Part shown: piece after piece, positions 7,465-14,898 of the stretch | How positions within the stretch are numbered: the stretch's first letter is position 1 | Layout: each line of letters opens with the position of its first letter | NCBI GenBank assembly: GCA_018666235.1 | Contig: JABJAB010000113.1 | Location: 1-30,456 of the forward strand | Reading direction: 5' to 3' | DNA: 30,456 nucleotides | From: Ilumatobacter sp. | GTDB taxonomy: Bacteria; Actinomycetota; Acidimicrobiia; Acidimicrobiales; Ilumatobacteraceae | Notes under the pieces: generated by a model | The model's input: the letters and a program-made list of their open reading frames with translations, nothing else | What the model was told of the DNA's origin: nothing | The model's database searches: none | Translations under genes and position numbers: made by a program

Positions 7465-8769
7465 ATGACGATCACGTACGACCCCAAGCATCCGCTCTAT
7501 CTCGACGAAGCTGACGTTCGCGGGGAACTGACGCGCGTCTATGACCTGTGCCATGGCTGCCGGTTGTGCTTCAAGTTGTGCACGTCGTTCCCGACGCTGT
7601 TCGAGATGATCGATCGGCACGACGATCAGGACGCGGGCCGAATGACCCCGGCTCAACAAGACCAAGTCGTCGACGAGTGCTTCCAATGCAAACTCTGCTA
7701 CGTCAACTGCCCGTATATCCCTGAGTTGCACGAGTGGAAGCTTGATTTCCCGCGACTCATGTTGCGCGCGGATGCGATGCAGCATGAGCACGGCATCAAG
7801 TCGACGCGCTCGAAGGCCACCACGCAGGTGATGGGTCGGACCGACTTGCTCGGCAAGGCCGCCACAACAGCTACTCCTGTGGCGAACAAGATCGTCAACG
7901 CTGAACCAGGATCGATGGTGCGCAAGGTCACGGCAATGGTCACGGGCGTATCGGCCGTTCGGCTCCTGCCGCCATACGCCAAGCAGCGGTTCTCGACGTG
8001 GTTCAGCAAGCGTCCGAAGGTTCGCCTCGGTAATCGCCAGGGCCGTGTCACGGTTTACCCAACGTGTCTCGTCGAGTACCAAGAGACCGACATCGGCAAG
8101 GACCTCGTCAAGGTCTACGAACGCAACGGCATCGAATGCAACAATTCCAGCGCTGGATGCTGCGGTGCGCCATGGCTCCACTCCGGTGACATCAAGCAGT
8201 TCACCAAGATTGCGGAGAAGAACGTCGCAACGCTGGCCAAAGAGATCCGCGCAGGCACTGATGTCGTGGTCCCCCAGCCAACGTGCAGCTACGTCTTGAA
8301 GAAGGACTACCTCGACTATGTCGGCGGCCCCGATGCTGAACTCGTTGCTGAGCACACCTACGACGCCGCCGAGTACCTCATGAAGGTGCACAAGGCCGAT
8401 GACACGGTGCTCGATACCGACTTCGACGGCGAGACCATCGAGAAGATCACATATCACACGCCATGTCACCTGCGGGCCCAGAACATCGGCTTCAAGAGCC
8501 GAGACCTGATGATGCTCACCGGTGCCAAAGTCAAGATGGTGCAGCAGTGCTCCGGCATCGATGGCATGTGGGGCTTTCGGGCCGAAAACGAAGACATCTC
8601 CATTCCCATCGCCAAGAAGCTTGGCGACATGATCACCGAAGCGGATGGCGATGCCGTCGCAGGCGACTGTCACCTCGCCAACACAGCAATCATGGAGCAG
8701 ACCGGCGGCGCGGCGAGACACCCGTTGCAAGTCATCGCGCGCGCCTACGGCATCCCGGAAGAGCACTGA
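7465..8769 (+). CDS. GlpC-like (Fe-S)-binding oxidoreductase with CCG domains
   Basis: This 434-aa protein has two [4Fe-4S] ferredoxin motifs near the N-terminus: CHGCRLCFKLC (29-39) and CFQCKLCYVNCP (72-83). Two cysteine-rich CCG-type domains follow, with CLVEY..CCGAPW and CHLRAQN..CSGIDGMWG, as in heterodisulfide reductase HdrB/D and GlpC. It is probably a cytoplasmic electron-transfer protein. It could be read as the GlpC subunit of an anaerobic glycerol-3-phosphate dehydrogenase, since glpD diverges next to it. However, proteins of this type are commonly encoded between rubrerythrin and DUF3501, and remnants of exactly those two genes flank it. That makes an oxidative-stress electron-transfer role more likely. 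The reading frame is intact and full length. The ATG at 7465 has only a weak ribosome site, so it may depend on translation from the upstream frame. Confidence 0.9.
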   Translation: MTITYDPKHPLYLDEADVRGELTRVYDLCHGCRLCFKLCTSFPTLFEMIDRHDDQDAGRMTPAQQDQVVDECFQCKLCYVNCPYIPELHEWKLDFPRLMLRADAMQHEHGIKSTRSKATTQVMGRTDLLGKAATTATPVANKIVNAEPGSMVRKVTAMVTGVSAVRLLPPYAKQRFSTWFSKRPKVRLGNRQGRVTVYPTCLVEYQETDIGKDLVKVYERNGIECNNSSAGCCGAPWLHSGDIKQFTKIAEKNVATLAKEIRAGTDVVVPQPTCSYVLKKDYLDYVGGPDAELVAEHTYDAAEYLMKVHKADDTVLDTDFDGETIEKITYHTPCHLRAQNIGFKSRDLMMLTGAKVKMVQQCSGIDGMWGFRAENEDISIPIAKKLGDMITEADGDAVAGDCHLANTAIMEQTGGAARHPLQVIARAYGIPEEH

Positions 8770-8776
8770 GCCTCAC

Positions 8777-8913
8777 ATGTCAAGGCTGACCCTCGAAGAC
8801 ATCATGGATGTCCGCGAATACGAGCGCACCCGTGCTGACTTCCGAACCAGGGTGATGGCCACTACATCCGGTCCGAACTGACCCCTGAGCAGATCGATCT
8901 GACCTCCGCCTGA
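8777..8913 (+). pseudogene. DUF3501 remnant, internal deletion with frame change
   Basis: Seven bases after the Fe-S gene an ATG opens a frame with a DUF3501-like start (MSRLTLEDIMDVREYERTR), which then stops at 8881 after 34 codons. From 8851 a different frame reads GDGHYIRSELTPEQIDLTSA and stops at 8911-8913; that resembles the C-terminal part of DUF3501 proteins (..HYIRFELT..). So the N- and C-terminal ends are both present but the roughly 150 residues between are gone and the frames do not match. The join lies near 8845-8856. This is seen in sequence; the family names are from memory. Misassembly is an alternative. Confidence 0.65.
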
Positions 8914-8938
8914 ACCCCTTGCGGAACTTGCGCTGAAG

Positions 8939-8968
8939 AGAAAGTGCCGGATTCGGCACAGCTTTTTC
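8939..8968 (+). terminator. Intrinsic terminator after the Fe-S operon
   Basis: GTGCCG (8944-8949), a GATT loop and CGGCAC (8954-8959) make a perfect 6-bp GC-rich hairpin. It is followed by AGC and five Ts (8963-8967). The flanking AGAAA and TTTTTCT can pair and lengthen the stem, so the structure could work in either direction. It closes the operon that ends with the DUF3501 remnant. Confidence 0.8.
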
Positions 8969-8992
8969 TGGCGTTGCGAGCCAACCGTCACC

Positions 8993-8998
8993 TACGAT
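8993..8998 (+). promoter_or_regulatory. -10 element upstream of whiB
   Basis: TACGAT is identical to the boxes that lie directly before trpD and pfkA in this window. No convincing -35 hexamer is seen. A start near 9005 would give whiB a leader of about 60 bases, unlike most genes here. Confidence 0.45.
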
Positions 8999-9017
8999 TC
9001 GTCACACGGAATGAGAA

Positions 9018-9038
9018 TGCCCACCGGACGAGTGGGCA
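9018..9038 (+). promoter_or_regulatory. Hairpin in the whiB leader
   Basis: TGCCCAC (9018-9024) and GTGGGCA (9032-9038) form a perfect 7-bp stem with a 7-base loop, 27 bases before the whiB ATG. No U-run follows, so it is not a terminator. It may be an operator or an mRNA structure. Confidence 0.45.
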
Positions 9039-9065
9039 CCAGCATCGACCTTGGGGGTTTTATAG

Positions 9066-9326
9066 ATGTCGGCGCAACAACAGACAGCAACAGACGACGA
9101 GCCGAAGTGGTGGGACCACGGCGCATGCAAAGGGTTGAACTCGGAAATGTTCTACCCGGACGACGAGGTCAGCGCAGCGTCGGCCAAGGCCGTGTGTGGC
9201 AGCTGCGTCGTGCAGTCCGCCTGCCTTGAACATGCCCTGACGCTTCGTGAGAAGGCAGGCGTGTGGGGCGGAGCAACCGAACGCGATCGGCGCCGTATCA
9301 TTCGCCAGCGTCGCAAGACGGCCTAA
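9066..9326 (+). CDS. WhiB-family Fe-S transcription factor
   Basis: This 86-aa actinobacterial regulator carries a [4Fe-4S] cluster and usually works by binding the housekeeping sigma factor. The four cluster cysteines are present: one in GACKGL (residue 20), then CGSC (residues 44 and 47) and the C of SACLEHAL (residue 53), in the C-x2-C-x5-C pattern. The GVWGG turn and a basic tail (ERDRRRIIRQRRKTA) for DNA contact follow. Which WhiB subclass it belongs to cannot be settled from this sequence. The leader contains a 7-bp hairpin and a run of Gs about 10 bases before the ATG that may act as ribosome site. It is a single-gene unit, flanked by a terminator upstream and a separate promoter for trpD downstream. 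Confidence 0.95.
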   Translation: MSAQQQTATDDEPKWWDHGACKGLNSEMFYPDDEVSAASAKAVCGSCVVQSACLEHALTLREKAGVWGGATERDRRRIIRQRRKTA

Positions 9327-9376
9327 CCCAGCCCTGCATCGGACCAAAATATTTCCGACCGAACAGCTCCGGGTCC

Positions 9377-9382
9377 TACGAT
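9377..9382 (+). promoter_or_regulatory. -10 box for leaderless trpD
   Basis: TACGAT lies 6 bases before the trpD ATG with no ribosome site between, so the transcript should begin at the start codon. Confidence 0.6.
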
Positions 9383-9388
9383 CGCCTG

Positions 9389-10444
9389 ATGGCGACTCTC
9401 GTTGAATTCGGCGGCTGGTCAGCGCTCATCGGCGAGCTCATCGCCGGTCGCGACCTCACGCGTGACCAGACCGGAGCGGCGCTGTCCGAGATCTTGACGG
9501 GCGATGCCACTCCAGCGCAGATTGCCGGCTTCCTCGTTGCGCTGCGGGCCAAGGGCGAGTCGGCCGACGAACTCGCTGGACTGCTCGCCGTGGCAATGTC
9601 TGAGGCGGCCATCGTTCCGCTCACCGACGTCGAGCGTGAGGCATGCGTTGACGTCGTCGGGACGGGTGGCGACGGGTCGCATTCGATCAACGTCTCGACA
9701 ATGGCAGCCATCGTCACTGCGGCCGCTGGCGCTCCGGTGTGTAAACACGGCAACCGATCCGCCTCGTCGAAGGCCGGAACTGCGGACGTCTTCGAATTGC
9801 TCGGTGTGGCCCTGGAACTTTCGCCCGAGGGCGTTGCTCGCTGCGTACGTGAGGCCGGTATCGGATTCTGTTTTGCCCCTGCGTTTCATCCGGCATTTCG
9901 ATTTGCCGGAGCACCGCGTCGTGAGATGGGCGTGCCGACGGTCTTCAACCTGCTTGGTCCGATGGCCAATCCGGGGCGCGTGCAACGCCAACTCATTGGC
10001 GTTGCCGACCCGACGTTCGCTCGGCCGATGGTCGAAGCGCTCGCTGCGCAGGGGCTCACCGCGGCGTGGGTGGTCCACGGCGGCGGGCTGGACGAACTGA
10101 CCACAACCGGGCCCTCCACGGTGCTCGCGCTGCAGGGCGGCGTTGTCGAAGAGTTCTCTGTCGATCCGCAGGCGCTCGGCCTCGCTCCGGCAGTCGCCGA
10201 TGATCTGCGCGGCGGCGCTCCGGAGGAGAATGCTGAGGCCGTCCGCCGAGTCCTTGCGGGCGACCTCGGTCCGCACCGCGACATCGTGCTGCTCAATGCC
10301 GGTGCTGCCCTGGTTGTCGCGGGCAAAGTCGACGACATCGGAGCAGGTATCGACCTGGCCGCCGCAGCGATCGATGATGATCGGGCCGCCACGACACTGG
10401 CCAAGATGGCCGAGGTCTCCCAATCCGCAGCGAGCGACGCGTGA
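9389..10444 (+). CDS. trpD: Anthranilate phosphoribosyltransferase
   Basis: This 351-aa enzyme transfers a phosphoribosyl group from PRPP to anthranilate in tryptophan synthesis. The signature GTGGDGSHSINVST binds PRPP and magnesium. It is followed by KHGNRSASSKAGTAD, which is the conserved anthranilate/PRPP loop, and GVPTVFNLLGPMANP. Length is normal. The ATG at 9389 is preferred: it sits 6 bases after a TACGAT box, and sequence upstream in the same frame does not resemble the family. Its TGA overlaps the GTG of thrB by 4 bases, so the two are coupled although they belong to different amino-acid pathways. No other trp genes are in the window. Confidence 0.96.
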   Translation: MATLVEFGGWSALIGELIAGRDLTRDQTGAALSEILTGDATPAQIAGFLVALRAKGESADELAGLLAVAMSEAAIVPLTDVEREACVDVVGTGGDGSHSINVSTMAAIVTAAAGAPVCKHGNRSASSKAGTADVFELLGVALELSPEGVARCVREAGIGFCFAPAFHPAFRFAGAPRREMGVPTVFNLLGPMANPGRVQRQLIGVADPTFARPMVEALAAQGLTAAWVVHGGGLDELTTTGPSTVLALQGGVVEEFSVDPQALGLAPAVADDLRGGAPEENAEAVRRVLAGDLGPHRDIVLLNAGAALVVAGKVDDIGAGIDLAAAAIDDDRAATTLAKMAEVSQSAASDA

Positions 10445-11295
10445 CCGAAACTCGCGACAACAGCTGGTTTGTTCGTGCCCCAGCATCGTCCGCCAACCTC
10501 GGCGCCGGATTCGACGTACTCGGCATGGCACTCGACCTGTATGCCGACTGTGGCCTTGGCCAGGCGCCGGCCGATGCGCAGCAAATCGATGCTCACCATC
10601 CCGGACGCATTGCGTTCGAGGCACTTGGTGGAACGGGTCCGATGTGGATGCGTTGCAACATCCCGATGGGGCGTGGGCTCGGCTTCAGCGGCGCAGCCCG
10701 CGTGAGTGCTGCCGCGTTGGCGGCGGTACAGACCGCCGGGGCCGACGGGATTGTCGACCGCGGCGACGAGATCCTGGCCTACACGGCCCAGCTTGAAGGT
10801 CATGGCGACAACGTTGCGGCCTCGCTTCACGGCGGCGTGACTGGATTTGTGCAGGGCGAGTTCGTGTCCATGCCGGTCGGTCCGACGATGGCCGCAGCCA
10901 ACTTCGTCGCGTGGGTGCCCGACGTGACGACATCGACCGACAAGTCCCGCGAGGCGTTGAGCTCCACGGTTGATCGTGCCGACGCCGTCCACAACATCGG
11001 ACGGGCGATCCAGTTTGTAATGGCGTTTGTCGATGATGACCCGTCGCTGCTGGCGTCAGGGGCAGCAGACCGGCTGCATCAGTCTGTTCGGCTCCCTGGA
11101 GTTCACGGAGCGGAGGAGGCACTCGTCGCAGGCATTGCGGCCGGAGCCTGGGCTGGTTGGTTGTCCGGCAGCGGTCCCACCGTTGGGTTCATGTGTCCGC
11201 CAAGCGCCGTTGAGTCCGTCGCTGCGGCATTACCTGCCGGCGGACACGCCAAACTGCTGTCGATCGACACTGTCGGTTGTCGGCTCGAACGCTGA
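10441..11295 (+). CDS. thrB: Homoserine kinase
   Basis: This 284-aa GHMP-family kinase phosphorylates homoserine on the way to threonine. The N-terminal strand VRAPASSANLGAGFDVLGMA is characteristic of ThrB. The ATP-binding GHMP motif is PMGRGLGFSGAA, and the C-terminal glycine motif is GWLSGSGPTVGF. The GTG start overlaps the trpD stop (GTGA). Its partners hom and thrC are not in the window, so the gene has been separated from the usual hom-thrC-thrB order. It ends 21 bases before the convergent DinB-family gene, with no clear terminator between. Confidence 0.92.
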   Translation: MTETRDNSWFVRAPASSANLGAGFDVLGMALDLYADCGLGQAPADAQQIDAHHPGRIAFEALGGTGPMWMRCNIPMGRGLGFSGAARVSAAALAAVQTAGADGIVDRGDEILAYTAQLEGHGDNVAASLHGGVTGFVQGEFVSMPVGPTMAAANFVAWVPDVTTSTDKSREALSSTVDRADAVHNIGRAIQFVMAFVDDDPSLLASGAADRLHQSVRLPGVHGAEEALVAGIAAGAWAGWLSGSGPTVGFMCPPSAVESVAAALPAGGHAKLLSIDTVGCRLER

Positions 11296-11316
11296 TCAGC
11301 GACGCGGCGAGCGGTG

Positions 11317-11847
11317 TCAGCCGGACACGCCGTCGATCGACTCGCGGATCAGGTCGGCGTGGCCACAGTGTCGGGCATACTCCTCGATCATGTGGAGCAT
11401 GATCCAACGCAGGTTCCAGGGCTTGTCGTTGTTGTCGGTACGGACGCTGAGCTGATCGAGTGACTCCGCGTTTGCAATGACGTCTCGGCATCGATTGCAC
11501 GCGTCGACGTAGAGCCGAAAGAGTTCTTCGCCGGTGTCATGCGCCGCTGTGGTCAGCTCCCAGTCTGGGTCGTCGTCCCACGGAGCCGAGGCCCACGGCT
11601 CACGTTCGTCCATGCCGAGAAAACGATGCTCGAACCAGCTGTGCTCGACCAGCGCCATGTGTTTGACGAGCGCGCCAAGTGTGAGATCCGATGCGGCGGC
11701 GGTTTGGCGGAGCTGGTCGTCGTTCAGGCCCCACACGCGCTCGTGGAACTCGATGCGGTGGATGTCGAGGAACTCGACGAGCGCAGTGATCTCACTCGGC
11801 GTTCGGTCGAGCGCAAAGCGCGATGGCGGCGCCAATGATTCATCCAT
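11317..11847 (-). CDS. DinB/DUF664-family protein
   Basis: This 176-aa four-helix protein of the DinB-like superfamily has the DUF664 signature. Histidines expected to bind a divalent metal are in LVKHMALVEHSWFEHRF and near the C-terminus in LHMIEEYARHCGHADLIRE. Actinobacterial members include thiol-dependent enzymes (mycothiol-type S-transferases), so a detoxification role is possible but not shown. I start at the ATG at 11847. A TAGGGT box ends 7 bases upstream, giving a leaderless transcript; the GTG three codons earlier would overlap that box. The box includes the TAG stop codon of the upstream exonuclease gene, which ends only 10 bases away. Confidence 0.88.
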   Translation of the reverse strand: MDESLAPPSRFALDRTPSEITALVEFLDIHRIEFHERVWGLNDDQLRQTAAASDLTLGALVKHMALVEHSWFEHRFLGMDEREPWASAPWDDDPDWELTTAAHDTGEELFRLYVDACNRCRDVIANAESLDQLSVRTDNNDKPWNLRWIMLHMIEEYARHCGHADLIRESIDGVSG

Positions 11848-11857
11848 GTTCGGCACC

Positions 11858-13540
11858 CTACGATGCTCGAAGGTGCCGAACGGCGTCGCTTGCGGCGACG
11901 GGGAAGTCCCAGTCGCCCGAGCACGTGGCGGTTGCCGAGTCCGCGTGCTTTTCGAAGAACTTGGCGAGGACCAACGCCTCGTCGATCATCTCGCGACCGA
12001 GCGGTGTGCCAAGCGGAACTGAGTCGGGTGGTTCGACGGGGAGTGCTCTGGTTGCCGATCCATCCTGGGTGACGTCGACCAACCGGGCGTGTTCAACGAT
12101 CCACGTGGTGCCTCCGATGGTGATCTGCGCCCGATCAGCGGAACGCAGTGTCTCGACCAACCGGTGGCGCTTCACTGCCCCCAGCAGCGCTTGGAGCCGA
12201 TCGCGAACGGTCGCAGCCTCTTCGAACCGCTGCTGGGTGGCGAGCGAACGCATCGTGTCGTGAAGGCGGCCGACGATGATGACCGGGTCGCCAGTCATCG
12301 CTCGGCGCGCGACCTCGACGTCGCGGGCGTATTCGGCTGCGTCGGCGGTTCCAGAACATGGACAGTGGGCGACTCCGAGCTGTGCTGCGCTGCACACAGG
12401 CGCATCGGTGGGAGCGACGAAGTTCCGTCCCAGCCGCTCGGTGCAGCGCCGCAGCGGTACAGCGGTGTGGAGCGCGTCGACAACGAGGCGCGCCATGGAG
12501 CGCGACGGGAGCGGACCGAGGTGGATGCCCTTCTTGGCCGGATTCTTGACAATTGACAGGCGCGGCCACGGCTCATCGCTGTCGAGTTTCACGTAGCAGT
12601 ATTTGTCGGCGCGGGTGCCTTTGCGGTTGAAGCGGGGCAGCATTTGGGCGATCAGCCGCTGCTCGATGACTTCTGCAGAGATCGGGTCGGGCAATGCAAG
12701 GTGTCGCACCGTCTGGGTTTCACGCAGCATCGGTCCGATCTTGCGGCGGTCGTCACTACCGAAGTAGCTCCGCACACGCTGCCGGAGATTGGTCGCCTTG
12801 CCGACGTACAGCACCTGACCCTGATGGCCGCAGAACATATACACGCCGGGGGAGCGGGGTAGGTCGGCGGTCATCTTCAATTTGGCGGCCTGCGGGTGCC
12901 CGGCGAGCTTCGACAGTGCGATCAAGTCATCGAGGCCGAGCACGCCCATGCCTGACGCTCGCTCGATGAGGAAGTGCAGCAAATCCGCAGTGGCCCATGC
13001 GTCGTCGAGAGCTCGGTGGCTGGGTCGATGTTCCAAACGCAGCCGGTCGGCCAATGTCCCAAGCTTGCAGTTCGGTACCTCGTCACGCACAAGCCGGCGA
13101 GCAAGTGCCACCGTGTCGATGATGGTTCCTTCGAGTCGCGGTCGTTGGGCGCGCTCGAGCGCGGCACGGATGAACGCCACGTCGAATCCGACGTTGTGGC
13201 CGACGATCACGGTCTGGCCTGATTCGGTGTCGCCCATGAATTCGAGCAGCGCGGGCAGCACCGTCTCGATCCGCGGCGCCCGAGCGACGAGCGCGTCGCT
13301 GAGTCCGGTGAGGATGGTGATCTGCGGCGGGATGGCGCGACCAGGGTTCACCAGTGTCTGGAAGGTGCCGAGCACTTCTCCGCCGCGGACTTTGACGGCA
13401 CCGACCTCAGTGATCAAGTCGTCGGTGCGATTGCCGCCGGTGGTCTCTAAGTCGACCACGCAAAACGTGACGTCGCTCAGCGGGCGACCAAGTTCGTCGA
13501 ACGACCGTTGATGAATGTCTCGAAGACCTCCGGATGACAT
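11858..13540 (-). CDS. DEDD exonuclease / GIY-YIG nuclease fusion
   Basis: This 560-aa two-nuclease protein is predicted to act in DNA repair. Residues 23-190 form a DnaQ-like 3'-5' exonuclease with its acidic residues in VDLETTG (D30, E32), GHNVGFDVAFI and HRALDDAWA. From about residue 228 comes a UvrC/Cho-type GIY-YIG domain (PGVYMFCGHQGQVLYVGKATNLRQRV). A short UVR-like helix (RFEEAATVRDRL), which in UvrC contacts UvrB, follows near residue 435. This fusion is common in actinobacteria and resembles a Cho nuclease joined to an epsilon-like exonuclease. TTGACA and TTGAGT boxes, 18 bases apart, lie just before the ATG with 7 bases between, so the mRNA is probably leaderless. It is divergent from the NYN-domain gene. 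Confidence 0.93.
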   Translation of the reverse strand: MSSGGLRDIHQRSFDELGRPLSDVTFCVVDLETTGGNRTDDLITEVGAVKVRGGEVLGTFQTLVNPGRAIPPQITILTGLSDALVARAPRIETVLPALLEFMGDTESGQTVIVGHNVGFDVAFIRAALERAQRPRLEGTIIDTVALARRLVRDEVPNCKLGTLADRLRLEHRPSHRALDDAWATADLLHFLIERASGMGVLGLDDLIALSKLAGHPQAAKLKMTADLPRSPGVYMFCGHQGQVLYVGKATNLRQRVRSYFGSDDRRKIGPMLRETQTVRHLALPDPISAEVIEQRLIAQMLPRFNRKGTRADKYCYVKLDSDEPWPRLSIVKNPAKKGIHLGPLPSRSMARLVVDALHTAVPLRRCTERLGRNFVAPTDAPVCSAAQLGVAHCPCSGTADAAEYARDVEVARRAMTGDPVIIVGRLHDTMRSLATQQRFEEAATVRDRLQALLGAVKRHRLVETLRSADRAQITIGGTTWIVEHARLVDVTQDGSATRALPVEPPDSVPLGTPLGREMIDEALVLAKFFEKHADSATATCSGDWDFPVAASDAVRHLRAS

Positions 13541-13547
13541 CTGCCCA

Positions 13548-13577
13548 ACTCAAGCACGAACGTTTGTCCGTTGTCAA
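13548..13577 (-). promoter_or_regulatory. Promoter of the exonuclease gene
   Basis: On the minus strand TTGACA (13577-13572, a perfect -35 hexamer) and TTGAGT (13553-13548) are 18 bases apart, and the ATG follows 7 bases later. Confidence 0.5.
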
Positions 13578-13667
13578 TCCGATGGAACAGAAATGTGTTC
13601 GGTGGTGTTTGGCGAGCAGGGGCGAACTGGACAGATTCGCCTGAGGTTCGTCGGGTAGCGTCGCGTG

Positions 13668-14882
13668 ATGGTCGAGATCGAGCACAGGCACCTTCGCAGT
13701 GCGCTTGAATTCGCCGTGCTCATGGCGTCCGAGGGGCAGAAACGCAAGCCAACGCTGCCGTACCCGAAGGAGCTGAAGCCATTCTTCAACAAGCCACGAC
13801 TGCCGAGCGCCGCCTTGGGTCGACTTCGGCGGGTCATTGACGACGACCCGGTCTTTCGGGCACGGCTCGCGGCAGGAGCGCTTCCCGAACTCGTCGATGA
13901 AATCGGTCGACTGTGGCTCGAGCATGGTGACGGCTGGGCTGATACGGCAAGTGAACTTGCAGCTCAGAGTGACGCCGTAGCGGAATCGGGCGATGTCCAA
14001 GCTCAACTGCGACGCGCGGATAAGCGCCGCGATGCTGCCGAACAGGTCGCGGCCCGGACCCGTGCCGAACTCATCCAGCGCAACGAGTTCATTGAGCTAC
14101 AGGCAGCCGAAGTTGATGAGCTGCGGGCCGAAGTCGCGAAGGCCGGTGAACTGCTTGCCGAGATGAAGGCAGAATTGGCAGACGTTCGGATGGAGATCCG
14201 CCACGCGCGCGACCGGGAGGCGGCAGCGGTGGCCAAGGCACAGACCGCCGCGGACGAGCGCCGATCAGTTCGGGACCAGCCAGCCCCCGCTCAGGCTCCC
14301 GAACCGGTGCAAGTACCCGACCACAGCGACGACATCGCCGCTGCGGCCGAGGCAGCCCGCCGACTTGCTGCACAGCTCGAAACGCTTCTGGTGCCGCACC
14401 AGGAGGACGATGTAGAGGCCGCACCGAAGGAACGTAGATCGCAGCGTGCGCCGCTCGTTTTGCCTGGCGGCGTCATCGCAAGCTCAGGAGAAGCGGCAGA
14501 GTTCCTCGCCCGGTCAGACGCTCAGCTCATCATCGACGGTTACAACGTCGCGAAGCTCGGCTGGCCGAATCGTCCGCTCGCGGAGCAGCGCGACGTGTTG
14601 CTTGATGCGGTCGAGAACCTGGCCCGGCGGTTCGGCACCGACGTCACGGTGGTCTTCGATGGCGCATCGGTTGTTGGAGCGCATGCTTCTCGTCGGCGGC
14701 TGGCCCGAGTTGTGTATTCGCCAGAGGGCACCATCGCTGACGACGTCATTCGTGACGAGGTCAAACGCATCCCGGCCAACCACGCAGTCGTCGTGGTGAC
14801 CAACGATGCCGAAATCGTGCGTGACGTGCGTGTGGACGGCGCCAACGTCGTCCCCAGCAATGCCCTCCTGGCGATCCTCTGA
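13668..14882 (+). CDS. Coiled-coil protein with C-terminal NYN nuclease-like domain
   Basis: This is a 404-aa protein. The N-terminal ~110 residues form a helical domain (LPYPKELKPFFNKPRL, then LGRLRRVIDDDPVFRARL). A long charged segment at about 120-240, rich in Ala, Glu, Arg and Gln in heptad-like spacing, is predicted to be coiled coil. The last ~120 residues are a NYN/PIN-like domain (LIIDGYNVAKLGWP, VTVVFDG, GTIADDVIRDEV, VVVTNDAEI) with the acidic residues expected for a metal-dependent RNase. The family is widespread in actinobacteria and is usually annotated as an RNA-binding or NYN protein; its target is unknown. The ATG at 13668 lies 6 bases after TAGCGT, and an in-frame GTG just before it is less likely. 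It converges on the DUF389 gene with 16 bases between. Confidence 0.88.
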   Translation: MVEIEHRHLRSALEFAVLMASEGQKRKPTLPYPKELKPFFNKPRLPSAALGRLRRVIDDDPVFRARLAAGALPELVDEIGRLWLEHGDGWADTASELAAQSDAVAESGDVQAQLRRADKRRDAAEQVAARTRAELIQRNEFIELQAAEVDELRAEVAKAGELLAEMKAELADVRMEIRHARDREAAAVAKAQTAADERRSVRDQPAPAQAPEPVQVPDHSDDIAAAAEAARRLAAQLETLLVPHQEDDVEAAPKERRSQRAPLVLPGGVIASSGEAAEFLARSDAQLIIDGYNVAKLGWPNRPLAEQRDVLLDAVENLARRFGTDVTVVFDGASVVGAHASRRRLARVVYSPEGTIADDVIRDEVKRIPANHAVVVVTNDAEIVRDVRVDGANVVPSNALLAIL

Positions 14883-14898
14883 GTCAGCTGTTCGGTCA

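Noticed and set aside
7465..8766. Large minus-strand frame (7132-8766) over the Fe-S gene
   Set aside because: It is a codon-bias shadow: the plus-strand protein has all motifs and the antisense translation has none.
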